From Terebella lapidaria (taxonomy: Eukaryota; Annelida; Polychaeta; Terebellida; Terebellidae): 64,000 nt of DNA. Positions within the stretch are counted from its first letter, which is position 1; every line of letters begins with the position of its first letter. The position numbers were made by a program, and so were the translations under genes. Below, one piece after another: positions 12,121-22,700 of this stretch. The DNA lies in the NCBI GenBank assembly GCA_949152475.1, contig OX424563.1:2391001-2455000 (forward strand), given 5' to 3'. The notes under the pieces were generated by a model. The model had not been told where the DNA came from, made no database searches, and saw only the letters and a list, made by a program, of their open reading frames with translations.

Positions 12121-12787
12121 ATGAAGACTGGTTGGCTGGGATTTGTAGGTCTGAAAAGCACAAAATGACCTTTAATTCATACTCTATTTGCAATCCTCTA
12201 GAATGTTGTTCGAAAATGCTCAGTTTTCGTCGTTTCCTGCATACACAGGAGATCCAATTTCAAAATTTGTCGATAAAACGTTTACTATATGTCTACAGAT
12301 AAATTTCTTTCACAAACGGTAAATATTATGATGAATTTCACAGGATATCTACGAATCTTCATCATGAATCGACTATCAATGACACCTGTGCAGTCTCAAC
12401 TGTGGTCGCCACGGTTTTTGTACGTTATTATTGCTTTTTGTACGTTATTAAACCAGCCCTGAATGCAATCAATAATAACTTCCGGACCGGTCCGAATATG
12501 AGAGATTATTGCTCACCCAATCCAAACTTATTTACTTTGATAAAGATGTATTACATTTAATAAATAATGTACTCTTGTTGTGCAGTTCGAAAATCTGCAC
12601 ATGGTGGTCCATATAGTTTTGCATTTAATAAAATACTTTATGTGTACAGTGTGTGACAAGGTCCTAGGCATATAATAATGTTATTTGTTGTGTGGTATGT
12701 TAGTTGTCTCGATTGGAAATAAACAGTTCAAACAATTACAAAATTGTTCAGTCAGTGGGTGAGTAATATTAGTGGAGTAGACTGCAT
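12121..12787. other. No gene seen
   Basis: AT-rich non-coding sequence. The 16-mer TTTTTGTACGTTATTA is repeated twice at about 12415-12452. Confidence 0.4.
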
Positions 12788-12950
12788 GGCCCAAGTATCA
12801 TATCCTGTGCTTTCTTCTACACCCAGTAAGTATTAAAAAGGTGACAGACGGATTAAATGGCATTCATTTTGTGGGTGCGGAGTATTAAGTAGAATGCTGG
12901 TGTCGTCATGTATGATACTGGGCTGGTGTCGTCATGTATGATACTGGGCC
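12788..12950. mobile_element. Second member of the GGCCCAAGTATCATA MITE family
   Basis: Ends GGCCCAAGTATCATA and, on the complement, GGCCCAGTATCATAC match the MITE at 9797-9918, as does the interior. Flanking octamers GACTGCAT (12780-12787) and GACTGCGC (12951-12958) are the target duplication with two changes. Near the right end a ~30-bp segment ending ATGTATGATACTGGGC is tandemly duplicated. Confidence 0.8.
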
Positions 12951-12989
12951 GACTGCGCTACATCGGCCTCTTCGACCAGATCATGATGC

Positions 12990-13170
12990 CGATCCTGAAA
13001 AGATCGGAAAATATGAAAATCACATGAATGGCTATAACTCCTGTTCCAATCATAACGACACCATCAGAGATTGTAAACCCTTGTGTTCACTCGTGTTCAG
13101 CTATCATGGGTACATCGATATAGATGCTAAGGACATTACATCACCAATCATAAGTTTTGTGATCACTATG
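12990..13170 (-). pseudogene. Relic related to the candidate exon at 47485-47796
   Basis: The reverse complement of 13060-13500 resembles 47180-47600. The start of the candidate exon is recognisable here (ATG, then codons matching GxVMxLAxxSMY), but the frame hits TGA right after that segment. It is treated as a decayed copy and holds only if the 47485 exon is real. Confidence 0.4.
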
Positions 13171-13604
13171 CTACAATGCATGTTGATACCATAACTTCAG
13201 TATCAGACGTGAATGATCATTGGTAGAGGTGCTAATGTTTTTTCCATCATTTCATTGACAAAAAAGGCAACCTTGTGTGAAAGCCATGAATCTGTCTAAT
13301 CATGTATTTAAGAGATATGAAAACCGTGACAATTTGTGAGGTTGATTGTTTCCATACTGAGTTTCAATGTTCAAACTTGAGACAACGAAATTCTTCACTT
13401 CAGTACATTTCGAAAGAATATGTGCCATCATCAATGGCAATGTTTGAACTCGATATACTATAATTCCCTTCCCTCAAATATAATTTCCTGGCCCAATTCT
13501 ATGTGAACATATGTCTTTATATTCTTTAGATGATTATGCAATATAAATATCGTCCAACAATCGTGAAGATTTTATTACTAATAGTTTGGAACATATTGAA
13601 GTCA

Positions 13605-15088
13605 GCGCATAATTTATTGGCGCGAACATATCTCATGCAATCTCGGAACTTACTGACTTGTATTATATGAAATTCAGGCAACGTTTGAACAAGACTGTGA
13701 CCAAAGTTGCTAACGTGAATTTAAAGTTTGTTCTTCACACAGAAAATAATTATTTCAATAAATATGATTTTAAATGGGATTTTACCATTGTAACAATGAG
13801 CGGGAAAGCGGAACGTTAAAACAGTGGTGAATGCCAATGCAACAGCTCATTAATGCAGAGAAATATCATTGGTTTGACCAGTGGTGTGCAACGGTCTGAA
13901 AAGTGACATGTAATGACTTATCCTGTTCAAAAACTGATAGTGGTTCATATTTTGATGTCCCGGAAAGGTTGAGAATGTTGGTTTATATTTGGGTGTGAAA
14001 CTGTTTATCAGGCCGAACAGGACATAAATTATATTTTTATACCATCAACTCAGTAGCCTTTTGGCTTGTGATTGGGCACTTATGTACTTGTCATACACCT
14101 ATTTCACGAGGTTTGTTTCAGATTTCTAAATTGTTTTGATAAGTTGTTGGGCAGTTGTACACTAATTACATCTGATGTACAGTAGAAACAACTATAATTG
14201 CACACTGTCTGCCCCTGATGACGCCAGTGTGGCTTCAGATATGAATGTTTTTTCGGGCTTTGTTTCTATTCTGAAAGTTTTGTTATCTCGCTAAACAGAC
14301 GAACATATTCAGTTTTCATCAATATATGAATCGAGGATTTAGGGTGTCTAATGTTTGACCACCTTTGTATCGTGCCCGGCTATGCTCACGTTGCTCTGGC
14401 CGTTGAGTCCAATTAAAATCCTCTGAGCTCAGCTCAGTTCTGGTTAAGGGACTGTCTCAGAGAAGCTATGGAACATATTTCTGTAAAATGATAAAATGTT
14501 TGTGCTTGATTGCGCTGTTGATCATTCAAGTAAAATTTTGTTCCTGATAATATATTTTCAACGTACAGCGCATGTATTCCTTAACAGATGAGCCAAAATA
14601 CCCTTACCATTTAACACATGTATACACACATGTATAACATTTATGCGCGTAACATGAAGTTGTCGTTCAAAGTCAATGACGAGATCCACATTGCTCGGGT
14701 CGTCATACATCTGGGTGAATCCAGCAGGTCAGATTCGATGCGAAATATATTCAAGCACGAGCAATGCGAAATATATTCAAGCACGAGCAGTAGAATGAAT
14801 TTTTATCATTATATTTTCTTTGTGAAGACTCCTATTCAAATCGGCTATTCCATGGATTTGTCTCAATCCCATACAGCATCAAAATGGCAAGGTAGAATTC
14901 CCATGTTAATCCCCATAAGGATATATATTTTCCTAGATATACCGACGAGAAACGCACACGACAGAAAAAACAGCCATTGGGTTTCACGATGGTCATGGTG
15001 CCGTTTTCACTTTATATAAATTTCATATACTACAAGTCAGTATATTCCGAGATATGACCAGATAGGTTCGCGCCAATAAATTATGCGC
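13605..15088. mobile_element. 1.48-kb DNA transposon with ~70-bp TIRs
   Basis: 13605-13627 and 15066-15088 are perfect 23-bp inverted repeats ending in GCGCATAATTTATTGG. Similarity continues inward to about 70 bp, including CTGACTTGTATTATATGAAATT on the left with one difference on the right. The related sequence at about 47045-47110 runs straight through this site, giving an unoccupied version. Flanking bases look like a diverged 8-10-bp duplication (ATTGAAGTCA and AATTTAGTCA). A copy of the 185-bp dispersed repeat is nested at 14034-14228. The 133-codon ORF at 14618-15019 resembles no transposase I know. Probably non-autonomous. Confidence 0.75.
14034..14228 (-). repeat. Dispersed ~185-bp repeat, copy 2
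   Basis: Reverse complement of 1-184, ending in CTGTCTGCCCCTGATGACGCC at its right side. It lies within the 13605-15088 transposon. Confidence 0.75.
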
Positions 15089-17359
15089 CGAATTTAGTCA
15101 GAGACGTCCCGGGTTTGACTGCTCCATGACACGAAGCGATGCGAAGGTTAATTGAATGGGCGACCAAATAAAGCTTTGGGTGATTATACAGTGGCCAGGG
15201 AGCGGGAAGATTTAAGCCTTCATTCGAGAGATAAGTTTTGGTTTAGGTTATATTTTATATAATATATAACAAGGATAGTACAACCTAATTATTGTCAACT
15301 GAAGTTGTACTTTTGCACCTCTTATAATATCAATCATATATACATAGCAAAACAGGCATATTACATTCATAATGTATTTCACATTCAGACGAGAATTGAA
15401 AATTGTTTCTCAAAGTATGGAACTAAAATCCAACAGAACGAGACCAGAGATTGCAGACACTCGCAACAGTGAGTTACTAAAATTAGAGCTGATGACCCTT
15501 ACATTTGTGACATTAGAGCGTTGGGGGCGAAGCCCCCAACCCTCTACATGTCTATGTGCTGACTTTTTCATGGAGGTTTCATGCCAACCTATCGACGCAC
15601 GTTTTGACATGTAAACGTTTAGATACCTACTTCAAATGAGGATTTTCTTTGTCCTTGACATAAAATCTCTCGAATTGATGGGAAACTTCGACTATTCCAC
15701 AGATATATGAATCGATGTGCTAGGTTTGAGAAAATAACGTAAATGTTCAAATTATCTAGAAACATCCCAAAATGGCGGAGCCGATGGAAATTGACGTTCC
15801 CAGAATGCAAAGCAAATTTTACCACAATGACGCGTATTTTGAAACACAATTTCTGTTCAGCAATTCGTGTATGCATACATGCATGTGTTTATTGTGGGCA
15901 TCTGCGTGTGGACTTTTTTGGCGTTATGAAGTAAACACAGCGATTCGTCTGCGATGCCACGGCTACATTTACCGTAATTTGACGTATTTTATAACATGAC
16001 AATTAAGCTGGTGTTCTGTGCTGGATTGCGAAGTCTTTTTATTCTTAACTGGTATTTTAATTTGCCCAGTAAAGGCATGTGTTAGGCTATATCTGATGTT
16101 ATCAGATGCAGATATTCCTCATAGTTTCCAATGTTTTGAGGATATTTTAATGAGGTTCCATATCATTTTAGCATCATTAGGCATATCTGTTCCATTGATC
16201 GATTTTAAAATAAATGTTTACTTATTAGTAATATGAATGAAGTAGGTCATGTTTTTCATCCTAGTATACGGAAATGAATTGGAATCACATAGGGGATGAA
16301 ATTATGGCTTCTTTCTTTTTTGGGGGGGAGGGGGGGGGGGGGGGTAGGCCTAACGTTGCGTAAGATATATTCAGCTGTTGTGGTGCTGATGATGTGCTCG
16401 AGCTCTAATGTCGTCTTCCGCAGTTTGCTGCATTTTCTTGTTGGTTATATGGCCATTGGTCATATATCAAATGGTCGGGAAATTGGCAATAGAAAAATAC
16501 AAAAATCGTGGACAAAATGATCATTAATAAAAGTGAAGTTTTTGGGATTTTTCTATTTTGATAGACATATATTCTCGATCACCACCTGAATTTTTGAAAT
16601 TGACCTCATATACTTCGCAAGCTCTCCGATTCATACTGCATACTTTATGTATAATATTCTATTGGATATCGTCAGTGGCTTTTGAATTACTACTACTTGA
16701 AACATGACGAATCGGTGATATCAACTGAAGACCCTTATATTTTCGACATTGGGCGATAATAGGAAATTTTGAAGGTGCGAACATCGGTCATATATTTCTT
16801 TTACCAAGGCGCATTCCCTGCATGAAAACGGTTTTAATAAGATGGATACTGGCATCACAATATGGTTTTGGATTTCAGAGCAGTCAAACGTGATATAAAT
16901 CATGACCACAAAATTATCAACCTCGGGCAATAATGGAGTAATGGTCGTACAACATGCGATCGAGAAGTGGCCAAAGAAAAATACAAAAATAGGTGGAAAA
17001 ATTAACTTTGACAAAAACAGCAAATTATGCTATTTTCATTTTTTCGGTTGCATGGCAACTATTTTGTTTGAGTTTGACAAAATCTGAGGAGAACCGAGCG
17101 ACTGCCATACCGATTCATCCTGATAACTTTCAAGTTGATCAAACCATATGTTTTCGAGTTTGCTTGCGGTTAGATAGACAGGCAAACAGACATGGAGACA
17201 GACCTACCCAAATGCAATAGCCTCTCTTTCTTTTGGGGTGAGAGTTATAATCTTATGCATTTCAGATGGAGTCTCCAGTATGTGAGGATCTATCTTAGGA
17301 AACTTTCTATCTTGCATTTTGATTTTGCTATCTGTTTTTCAACAGTCATTATTTCCTTA
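15089..17359. other. No gene; repeat-like non-coding DNA
   Basis: 15091-15170 continues the similarity to the complement of 46990-47060. A perfect hairpin GTTGGGGGC-GAA-GCCCCCAAC lies at 15520-15540. A long G tract lies at 16320-16346. Related blocks at about 16440-16530 and 16930-17010 look like a diverged ~480-bp direct repeat. ORFs here are short and overlap on both strands. No gene is supported. Confidence 0.5.
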
Positions 17360-17363
17360 AAAT
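17360..17363. other. Target site duplication (AAAT), left
   Basis: AAAT directly outside the TG end of the left LTR, matched by AAAT at 28298-28301 outside the right LTR. A 4-bp duplication is usual for Ty3/gypsy integrases. Confidence 0.85.
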
Positions 17364-18258
17364 TGTGACGTTTGGTAATGACTTGTTTTCGGTGTGGCCC
17401 AAAAAACCTGGTTTCTCTGATCGTATAGACTTTATGTAACTCCCGCTCGTTGTGATTCGAGAGCCGTCACTAAATTGGTGTCCCCCAACGCTGGTGTATC
17501 ATCACTCCGTAGCTTACCGGCTTCACTTAGGCAAGAAGCAACTCAGATGTAAATAAATTGAAGATTTATATACATCAAATCAACTTACAATTGTATGGCT
17601 GGTCACCCACGTGACGTACAAATATGAAGTTCAGACATGGAGCACTGTATGATCACATTTCAAAAATAAATAGTGCACGAGGGCACAACTAAAAAGAGTT
17701 CTTAGCCGGCGGCGTCTCTCTGTCCCTTCCCGTTGAAGTTTCCCGTCCCGTTTAGTCGAATGGTTTCTCCAGGTAGTCGGTCTAATCCCGGTTGACTCTA
17801 AGGCCCTGAAGAAGGAGTCGTCCGCACGGAGTTCGTCGAGTCCCTTGGCTGTGGCGGTGACGATCTCCCCACGGTCGATGTCGCTGTTGCAGTGCTCTCA
17901 GAGCGGCCGTCCGCTCTCCCTTATATAGCCAGGGTGGCTGCGCGCGCATCTTCGTCCGCGAACGTATCTTCCGCACTCTTCTCCACGTGGTGAAGACTGC
18001 GTCCGCGAACGGTTCTTCCGCGAAGGCTCCTCTTCCGCGAACGGTGCTTCCGCGACTGATGCTTCCGCTGATGATGCTTCCGCAATCGTGCTTCCGCGAA
18101 CGGTTCTTCCGCGAACGATGCTTCCGCTGATGATGCTTCCGCAATCGTGCTTCCGCCAACGGTTCTTCCGCGAACGGTGTCTTCGCAAGTGGACTTTGTA
18201 GATCACGTGACCGTTCCTAACGAACGTTTCAGCGCGGCAGTTGCATGGTTTTGTTACA
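17364..18258 (-). repeat. 3' LTR of the gypsy element
   Basis: 895 bp, with ends TG and CA. On the minus strand it starts TGTAACAAAACC. The CTTCCGCGAACG-type array occupies 17965-18216 and a TATA box lies at 17920-17927. Possible non-canonical poly(A) signals on the minus strand are CATAAA (17431-17436) and TATAAA near 17567; no AATAAA was seen on that strand. Confidence 0.95.
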
Positions 18259-18259
18259 A

Positions 18260-18272
18260 CTCCACCCTTTCT
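18260..18272 (-). other. Polypurine tract
   Basis: On the minus strand AGAAAGGGTGGAG lies 1 nt before the 3' LTR, the expected place for the plus-strand primer. A second, longer purine run on the minus strand lies at about 18297-18335. Confidence 0.8.
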
Positions 18273-18378
18273 GGAGATCAACGTCCCCGTTGATCCTTTC
18301 TCTCTCTTCTTTTCTCTTCTTCCTCCTTCTTCGTCTTTTCCTGCCTGTCTGATGTTTACAGGGCTCTCTCCCTCCACT

Positions 18379-19476
18379 TCACTGGCGATCCACCTCGCTT
18401 TCGGACGTTTCCGCCAGCCTGTCCCGAGTGTCTGTATATGCTCGGAGCTGTTCCCGGAGCAGCTTGGTCTCTCGGACGTGGGCTCGCAGCTCCTTCCGGT
18501 GGCTCTTCTCTCGTTGAGAGGCCTCCCCTCGCAGCTGCAGCACCTCGGCCTCGAGCTGTCTCTGCTCCTCCTTGGCTTGGAGCCGAGCCTCCGCTTGGGT
18601 GAGGTGGCGTCGTCCCATGGCTATCGTGGATGCCAGGTCCTCCAGGGCCTTCTCTCCGGCAGTGACCGCTCTGCCCAGGCCCTCCACATACGGTCGCAGT
18701 TGGTCCTCCTCCTCCGGAACGGGCTTGAGGTACCAACTCAGGTCTAGGGGCTTGTAGGTAGGGGCCGAGTCTCTGGGAACGGGGGGTCCGTCGTCCTCGG
18801 GGGTGGGGGCCTCCGGGGATTCCGCCTCTCTCCGCTCCTGCTGAGACTCCGGTTCCTCTTCGCTATTCGGGGGGTCGTCCTCGGGGTCTGGGGCGTCCTC
18901 TGACCTGGGGGCGTCCTCCCGGGGGCTTGACGGCGTGGAGCTGGTCGTCCCGCTGGCCGCAAAGCTGACAGTCTTCAGCTCAGGGGCAGACACAGTAGTC
19001 GGACCATCTCGGGGGTCGGACACGGGCGTGTCGGTCGTCGTCCTCCTCCGTCCTGGCTTGAGGGTGTTGCCGCTGGCATGCGACGTCTCATGCCGGTCTC
19101 TGTCAGCTCGGCGGGCGAATCGCTGGCTGCACATCTTGCAGAGGTGCCGCCCCTCCTTCTGCGTGTGTTTGGTCGCCACGTGTCGGCTAAAGTTGGATGC
19201 CGTCACGTGGATCCGGCAGGGGCTGCACCAGCGTCGCCCTCTCTCGGTGGACAACTTCCGGGCAGGGGACCGTCGACCTCCTCGGGGCTCCTCACGACGC
19301 TCCCGGCTCCTCGAGCGCTCCCGCTTTCGGTCAGGCTTGTCTATCTTGGTAGGTGGGTCGCTCATCTTGTCGACTTCAAGGGGCAGAAAGTCAGCCAAGT
19401 CGAAATCTGGAACGTCCCCGAAATCTTCGTCTGCAAATGCGGGTATCTCAATGATCTGCAGAGTTGGTGTGTTCAT
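18379..19476 (-). CDS. ORF3: RS-rich two-C2H2-finger coiled-coil protein of the gypsy element
   Basis: 365 residues in the position where env would lie, but with no signal peptide, transmembrane segment or envelope feature. Seen in order: an acidic N-terminus (1-40); an RS/RE-rich basic stretch (48-82, RERSRSRERR); zinc finger 1 with C84, C87, H99, H104; zinc finger 2 with C113, C116, H129, H133 (CX2CX12HX3H); an acidic proline-rich linker (180-240); and a heptad-like Glu/Leu/Arg-rich coiled coil (about 278-355). C2H2 fingers usually bind DNA or RNA and coiled coils give dimers, so a nucleic-acid-binding or regulatory role is plausible. The start is the ATG at 19476, 239 nt after the pol stop. 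A TATA box and motif array in that gap suggest its own promoter. I do not recognise the protein. Confidence 0.85.
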   Translation of the reverse strand: MNTPTLQIIEIPAFADEDFGDVPDFDLADFLPLEVDKMSDPPTKIDKPDRKRERSRSRERREEPRGGRRSPARKLSTERGRRWCSPCRIHVTASNFSRHVATKHTQKEGRHLCKMCSQRFARRADRDRHETSHASGNTLKPGRRRTTTDTPVSDPRDGPTTVSAPELKTVSFAASGTTSSTPSSPREDAPRSEDAPDPEDDPPNSEEEPESQQERREAESPEAPTPEDDGPPVPRDSAPTYKPLDLSWYLKPVPEEEDQLRPYVEGLGRAVTAGEKALEDLASTIAMGRRHLTQAEARLQAKEEQRQLEAEVLQLRGEASQREKSHRKELRAHVRETKLLREQLRAYTDTRDRLAETSESEVDRQ

Positions 19477-19510
19477 GGTTGAAGTGATGACGGAATCGTA
19501 GGCCGGCCTG

Positions 19511-19518
19511 CTTATATA
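19511..19518 (-). promoter_or_regulatory. Internal TATA box upstream of ORF3
   Basis: The minus strand reads CTATATAAGC, 35 nt upstream of the ORF3 ATG. The LTR TATA box has the same core, CTATATAAGG. Initiation about 30 nt downstream would fall near 19485, giving a very short leader. Confidence 0.6.
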
Positions 19519-19586
19519 GAAAAGGCGCGGACCAGGGATCTGGGGGAAAAAGCATTGTCGTGGAACGAAATAACGTTTTTCGCTTG

Positions 19587-19702
19587 CTTCCGCGAACGGT
19601 TCTTCCGCGAACGCTGCTTCCGCGAACGTGCTTCCGCGAACGGTACTTCCGCGAACGCTGCTTCCGCGAACGCTGCTTCCGCGAACGGTTCTTCCGCGAA
19701 CG
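19587..19702. repeat. Eight-copy CTTCCGCGAACG array before ORF3
   Basis: Eight copies of CTTCCGCGAACG, spaced 15 nt (one at 14), fill the gap between the pol stop (19716) and the ORF3 TATA box. The same core, in the same orientation relative to a TATA box, forms the array in both LTRs. The likely role is a binding-site array; the binding factor is unknown. Confidence 0.9.
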
Positions 19703-19715
19703 CTCCCGTCATCGT

Positions 19716-22700
19716 TTACATCGTTTGGACTGCATTCCCGCTGTTTTCCACTCGTCCCTCGTCATCACTGGGGGTCCGGACTGGGGTCACATCGTCCGGA
19801 TTGGGTATCCAGGCGTCGGTTTCAGGGGTGAACCAGCACCTTTTTATATTGTCAATGTGGACATCTTTAATCTTGCCACCGGGTCGATCTTGTATGGACA
19901 CCATCCATCCGAGATGAGACTTCACAACGAGATAAGGTCCCGTCCACCCTAGTCCTAGTTTTGGTCTAGCCTTTGGAGGGTACCAATACATCACCCAGGT
20001 GCCCACCGGAAAATGTCGAGCGGCTGATTTTATGTCATGATGGCGCTTTTGTCGCACCGTAGCCGTCTTCAGGCACTCTCGGGCAGTCTCGTGAGCTTGT
20101 ATGGTGGCTTCCTTCACCCATTCGACGTATTCGGACGCACACTCGGGGACTGGTCCTCCCAAATCGTCCGGTTTCGTCCGGTACCTCAGGTCCAATGGGG
20201 TGGTTGCCTCCCGTCCCATCATCATTCGAAATGGTGTACACCCGGTGCTTTCGTGTACTGATGTTCTATAAGTCGCCATCACGTAGGGCAGATGGTCGTC
20301 CCAGTCGTCATGGTTCTCGTCCACGACCACGGCCAGAAGGTTCAGCAGGGTCCGGTTGAATCGCTCGACCATCCCGTCTGATTTGGCGTGATAAGGGGTC
20401 GTCCGAGTCTTCTCCCCTCCTAGGATCTTGATCATCTCAAGGAAAAGCTTACTCTCGAACTCTCGTCCCTGGTCGGTGTGTATCTTGGCTGGCATTCCCA
20501 GGCGGCACACGAACTCAGTCACAAAGACGTCCGCCACCGTCTGAGCCTCATGGTTGGGTAGAGCGTAGGCCTCAGTCCACTTGGTGAAATAATCACCCAC
20601 GACCAGTATATACCGGTTCCCAGAATTGGTGATCGTTCCAGGCTCCAAAATGTCCATGGCCACCCTTTCTAGCCGATCGCCTACCGGTAGATTTCCCATG
20701 GGGTGGTACTTGGGCCCCGGTCGCGGCTTTCTCCCACTACACTTCAGGCACTCCCGGCACCAACGCTCCACGTCCTTCGTCATACCCGGCCAGTACATTC
20801 TCGCTTTTAGTCGGTGGACTGTTTTGGTTATTCCCTGGTGGCTCATCAGCTTGCCGGTGTGGACCTCCTTCATGACGGCGCGTCTCAGGACCTGTGGAAC
20901 GACCAGTTGATGGATTGGTGCGTTCTGGCAAGCCGCTTGGTACCGCCGGTACAGAAGCCCATCACGTAGCTCCAGCTGGTCCCACTGTTGCCACAGAGTC
21001 TTCATTTGCTGACTTTTTGTTCTGACTTCGGGCCATGCAGGTCTCTCAGTGAAAATATTCTTCCACCCGAGGATGCCTCCAACTTCAGGGTCGGCTCGTT
21101 GAAGGGTCACTAGGTCCTCCTGGGAATAACCATTCAGGACCTGGGCCTCCGGGGCTCCCTCCATCGGATTCCGGCGTCCTCCCGTAGCCATAGCCCGCGT
21201 GACAGCTAGCATTTGTTTGTCTGGATCTCGGAGCACAGGGTTGGGGCATGGGTCCAGGAAGGGCTCCTCTCGGCAGCGCATCCACACGTCGGCCGTCGCG
21301 CCGATCGCTGCTCCGGCCACAACCTCCGGTCCCAAACCATGCAGTGCGAGGAGCATCATCAGGAGAAACCAAACCCAGGCAGAGGGGCGGAGCTGATGCA
21401 GGGTTCTGCAGACGCTCCTGGCTCCTTCCTCCGTCTGTGGGGGGCTCCGGTCAGGCAGGCATTCCTCGGTCGGCTGGGTAGTCGTCCTCGGGTCCTCCTG
21501 GCAGCGCACCTCCCAGATCTGGAATATCCCGACTCCATCTCCGCAATAGTAGTCCTCCGTCCAGGGCTCCACAGGGACCTCCCGCAAGATGTTAACTTGA
21601 GGTCCTCCGGGGCTCCATCCTTCTCCGCTGATCGGTGGAAGCAGATCCTCGTCAGAGAGGTCCTCCAGGGGTAGGGGACACTCCTCCTGAGTCGGACAGG
21701 CCTCCTCTTCTCCTTCGGGTCTTGTGGTGTGGCGAGGGGCGGGACAATCCGGTCTCCGGCACTGTCGGCATCTGGACATCCCGTCTGCATTCCCGTGTTG
21801 TACTCCCGGTCGGACCTCACACCTGAAGGCGTAGCTGGCGATGCGAGCTGCCCATCTAGCGATCATTCCTTCCGCATCCCGAAAGTTCAGTAGCCACTTG
21901 AGAGAGGCGTGGTCGGTTCGTAGTAAGAACGCTCTCCCCCACAAGAAATGTCTGAAATGGTGTATCATACTGACGACGGCCAGGAGCTCCCGCTTGGTGG
22001 TGCAGTAATTCCGCTGGGTGTCCCTCAGGGTTCTGGAAGCATAGGCGATCACCCGCTCTCGTCCGTCCTGCACTTGGGATAAGACGCCTCCCACTCCGTA
22101 GCCGCTAGCATCAGTATCTAAAATAAATTCTTGGTCCATGTCAGGGTACACCAGCAGGGGGTGCTCGGTCAGGGGTTGACGCAGCGCCTCGAACGCCTGC
22201 TGATGAGCCTCGCTCCAATGGTAGTTGACTTCCTTCTTTAACAGGTGGTTGAGGGGTCCCGCTCGGGTGGCAAAGTCAGGGATGAATCTGCGGTAGTACC
22301 CCACGAACCCAAGGAAGCTCCTTAGTTCTGTCAAGGTGGTCGGAGGAACCATTTTTGTTACAGCTTCGACCTTGGCAGGGTCGCACTGGATGCCTCGGTC
22401 GGACACGACATGGCCCAGGAAGTTGACCTGTTGTCGAAACAGCTCACACTTGGCGGGTTTCAGCTTCAGCCCGGCAGCCTGCAGTCTCCGGAACACGTCC
22501 TCGAGGTTGTCCACGGCTTCTTGGAAAGTCTTTCCAAGACAGACGACATCGTCCAAATAAATTAGACAACGCTTCCATTGGAGTCCCCTCAGTGCCAGCT
22601 CCATTAGACGTTCAAAAGTAGCCGGGGCCGTCGCCAATCCAAACGGCATCACTTTAAATTGATAGAGTCCACTACGGGTAGTGAACGCCGTCTTCTCCTT

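Noticed and set aside
14618..15019. 133-codon ORF as a transposase
   Set aside because: No catalytic motif, AT-rich and partly formed by a short tandem duplication (ATATATTCAAGCACGAGCA).
17782..18377. RK-rich ORFs within the LTR and just inside it
   Set aside because: They consist of translated CTTCCGCGAACG repeats and have no start context or homology.
18241..18747. 168-codon ORF on the plus strand
   Set aside because: Antisense to ORF3 in GC-rich DNA with few stop codons; no domains. The minus-strand frame has zinc fingers.
18379..19476. env gene for the gypsy element
   Set aside because: No signal peptide, transmembrane segment, furin-like site or surface-protein pattern; zinc fingers and coiled coil are seen instead.
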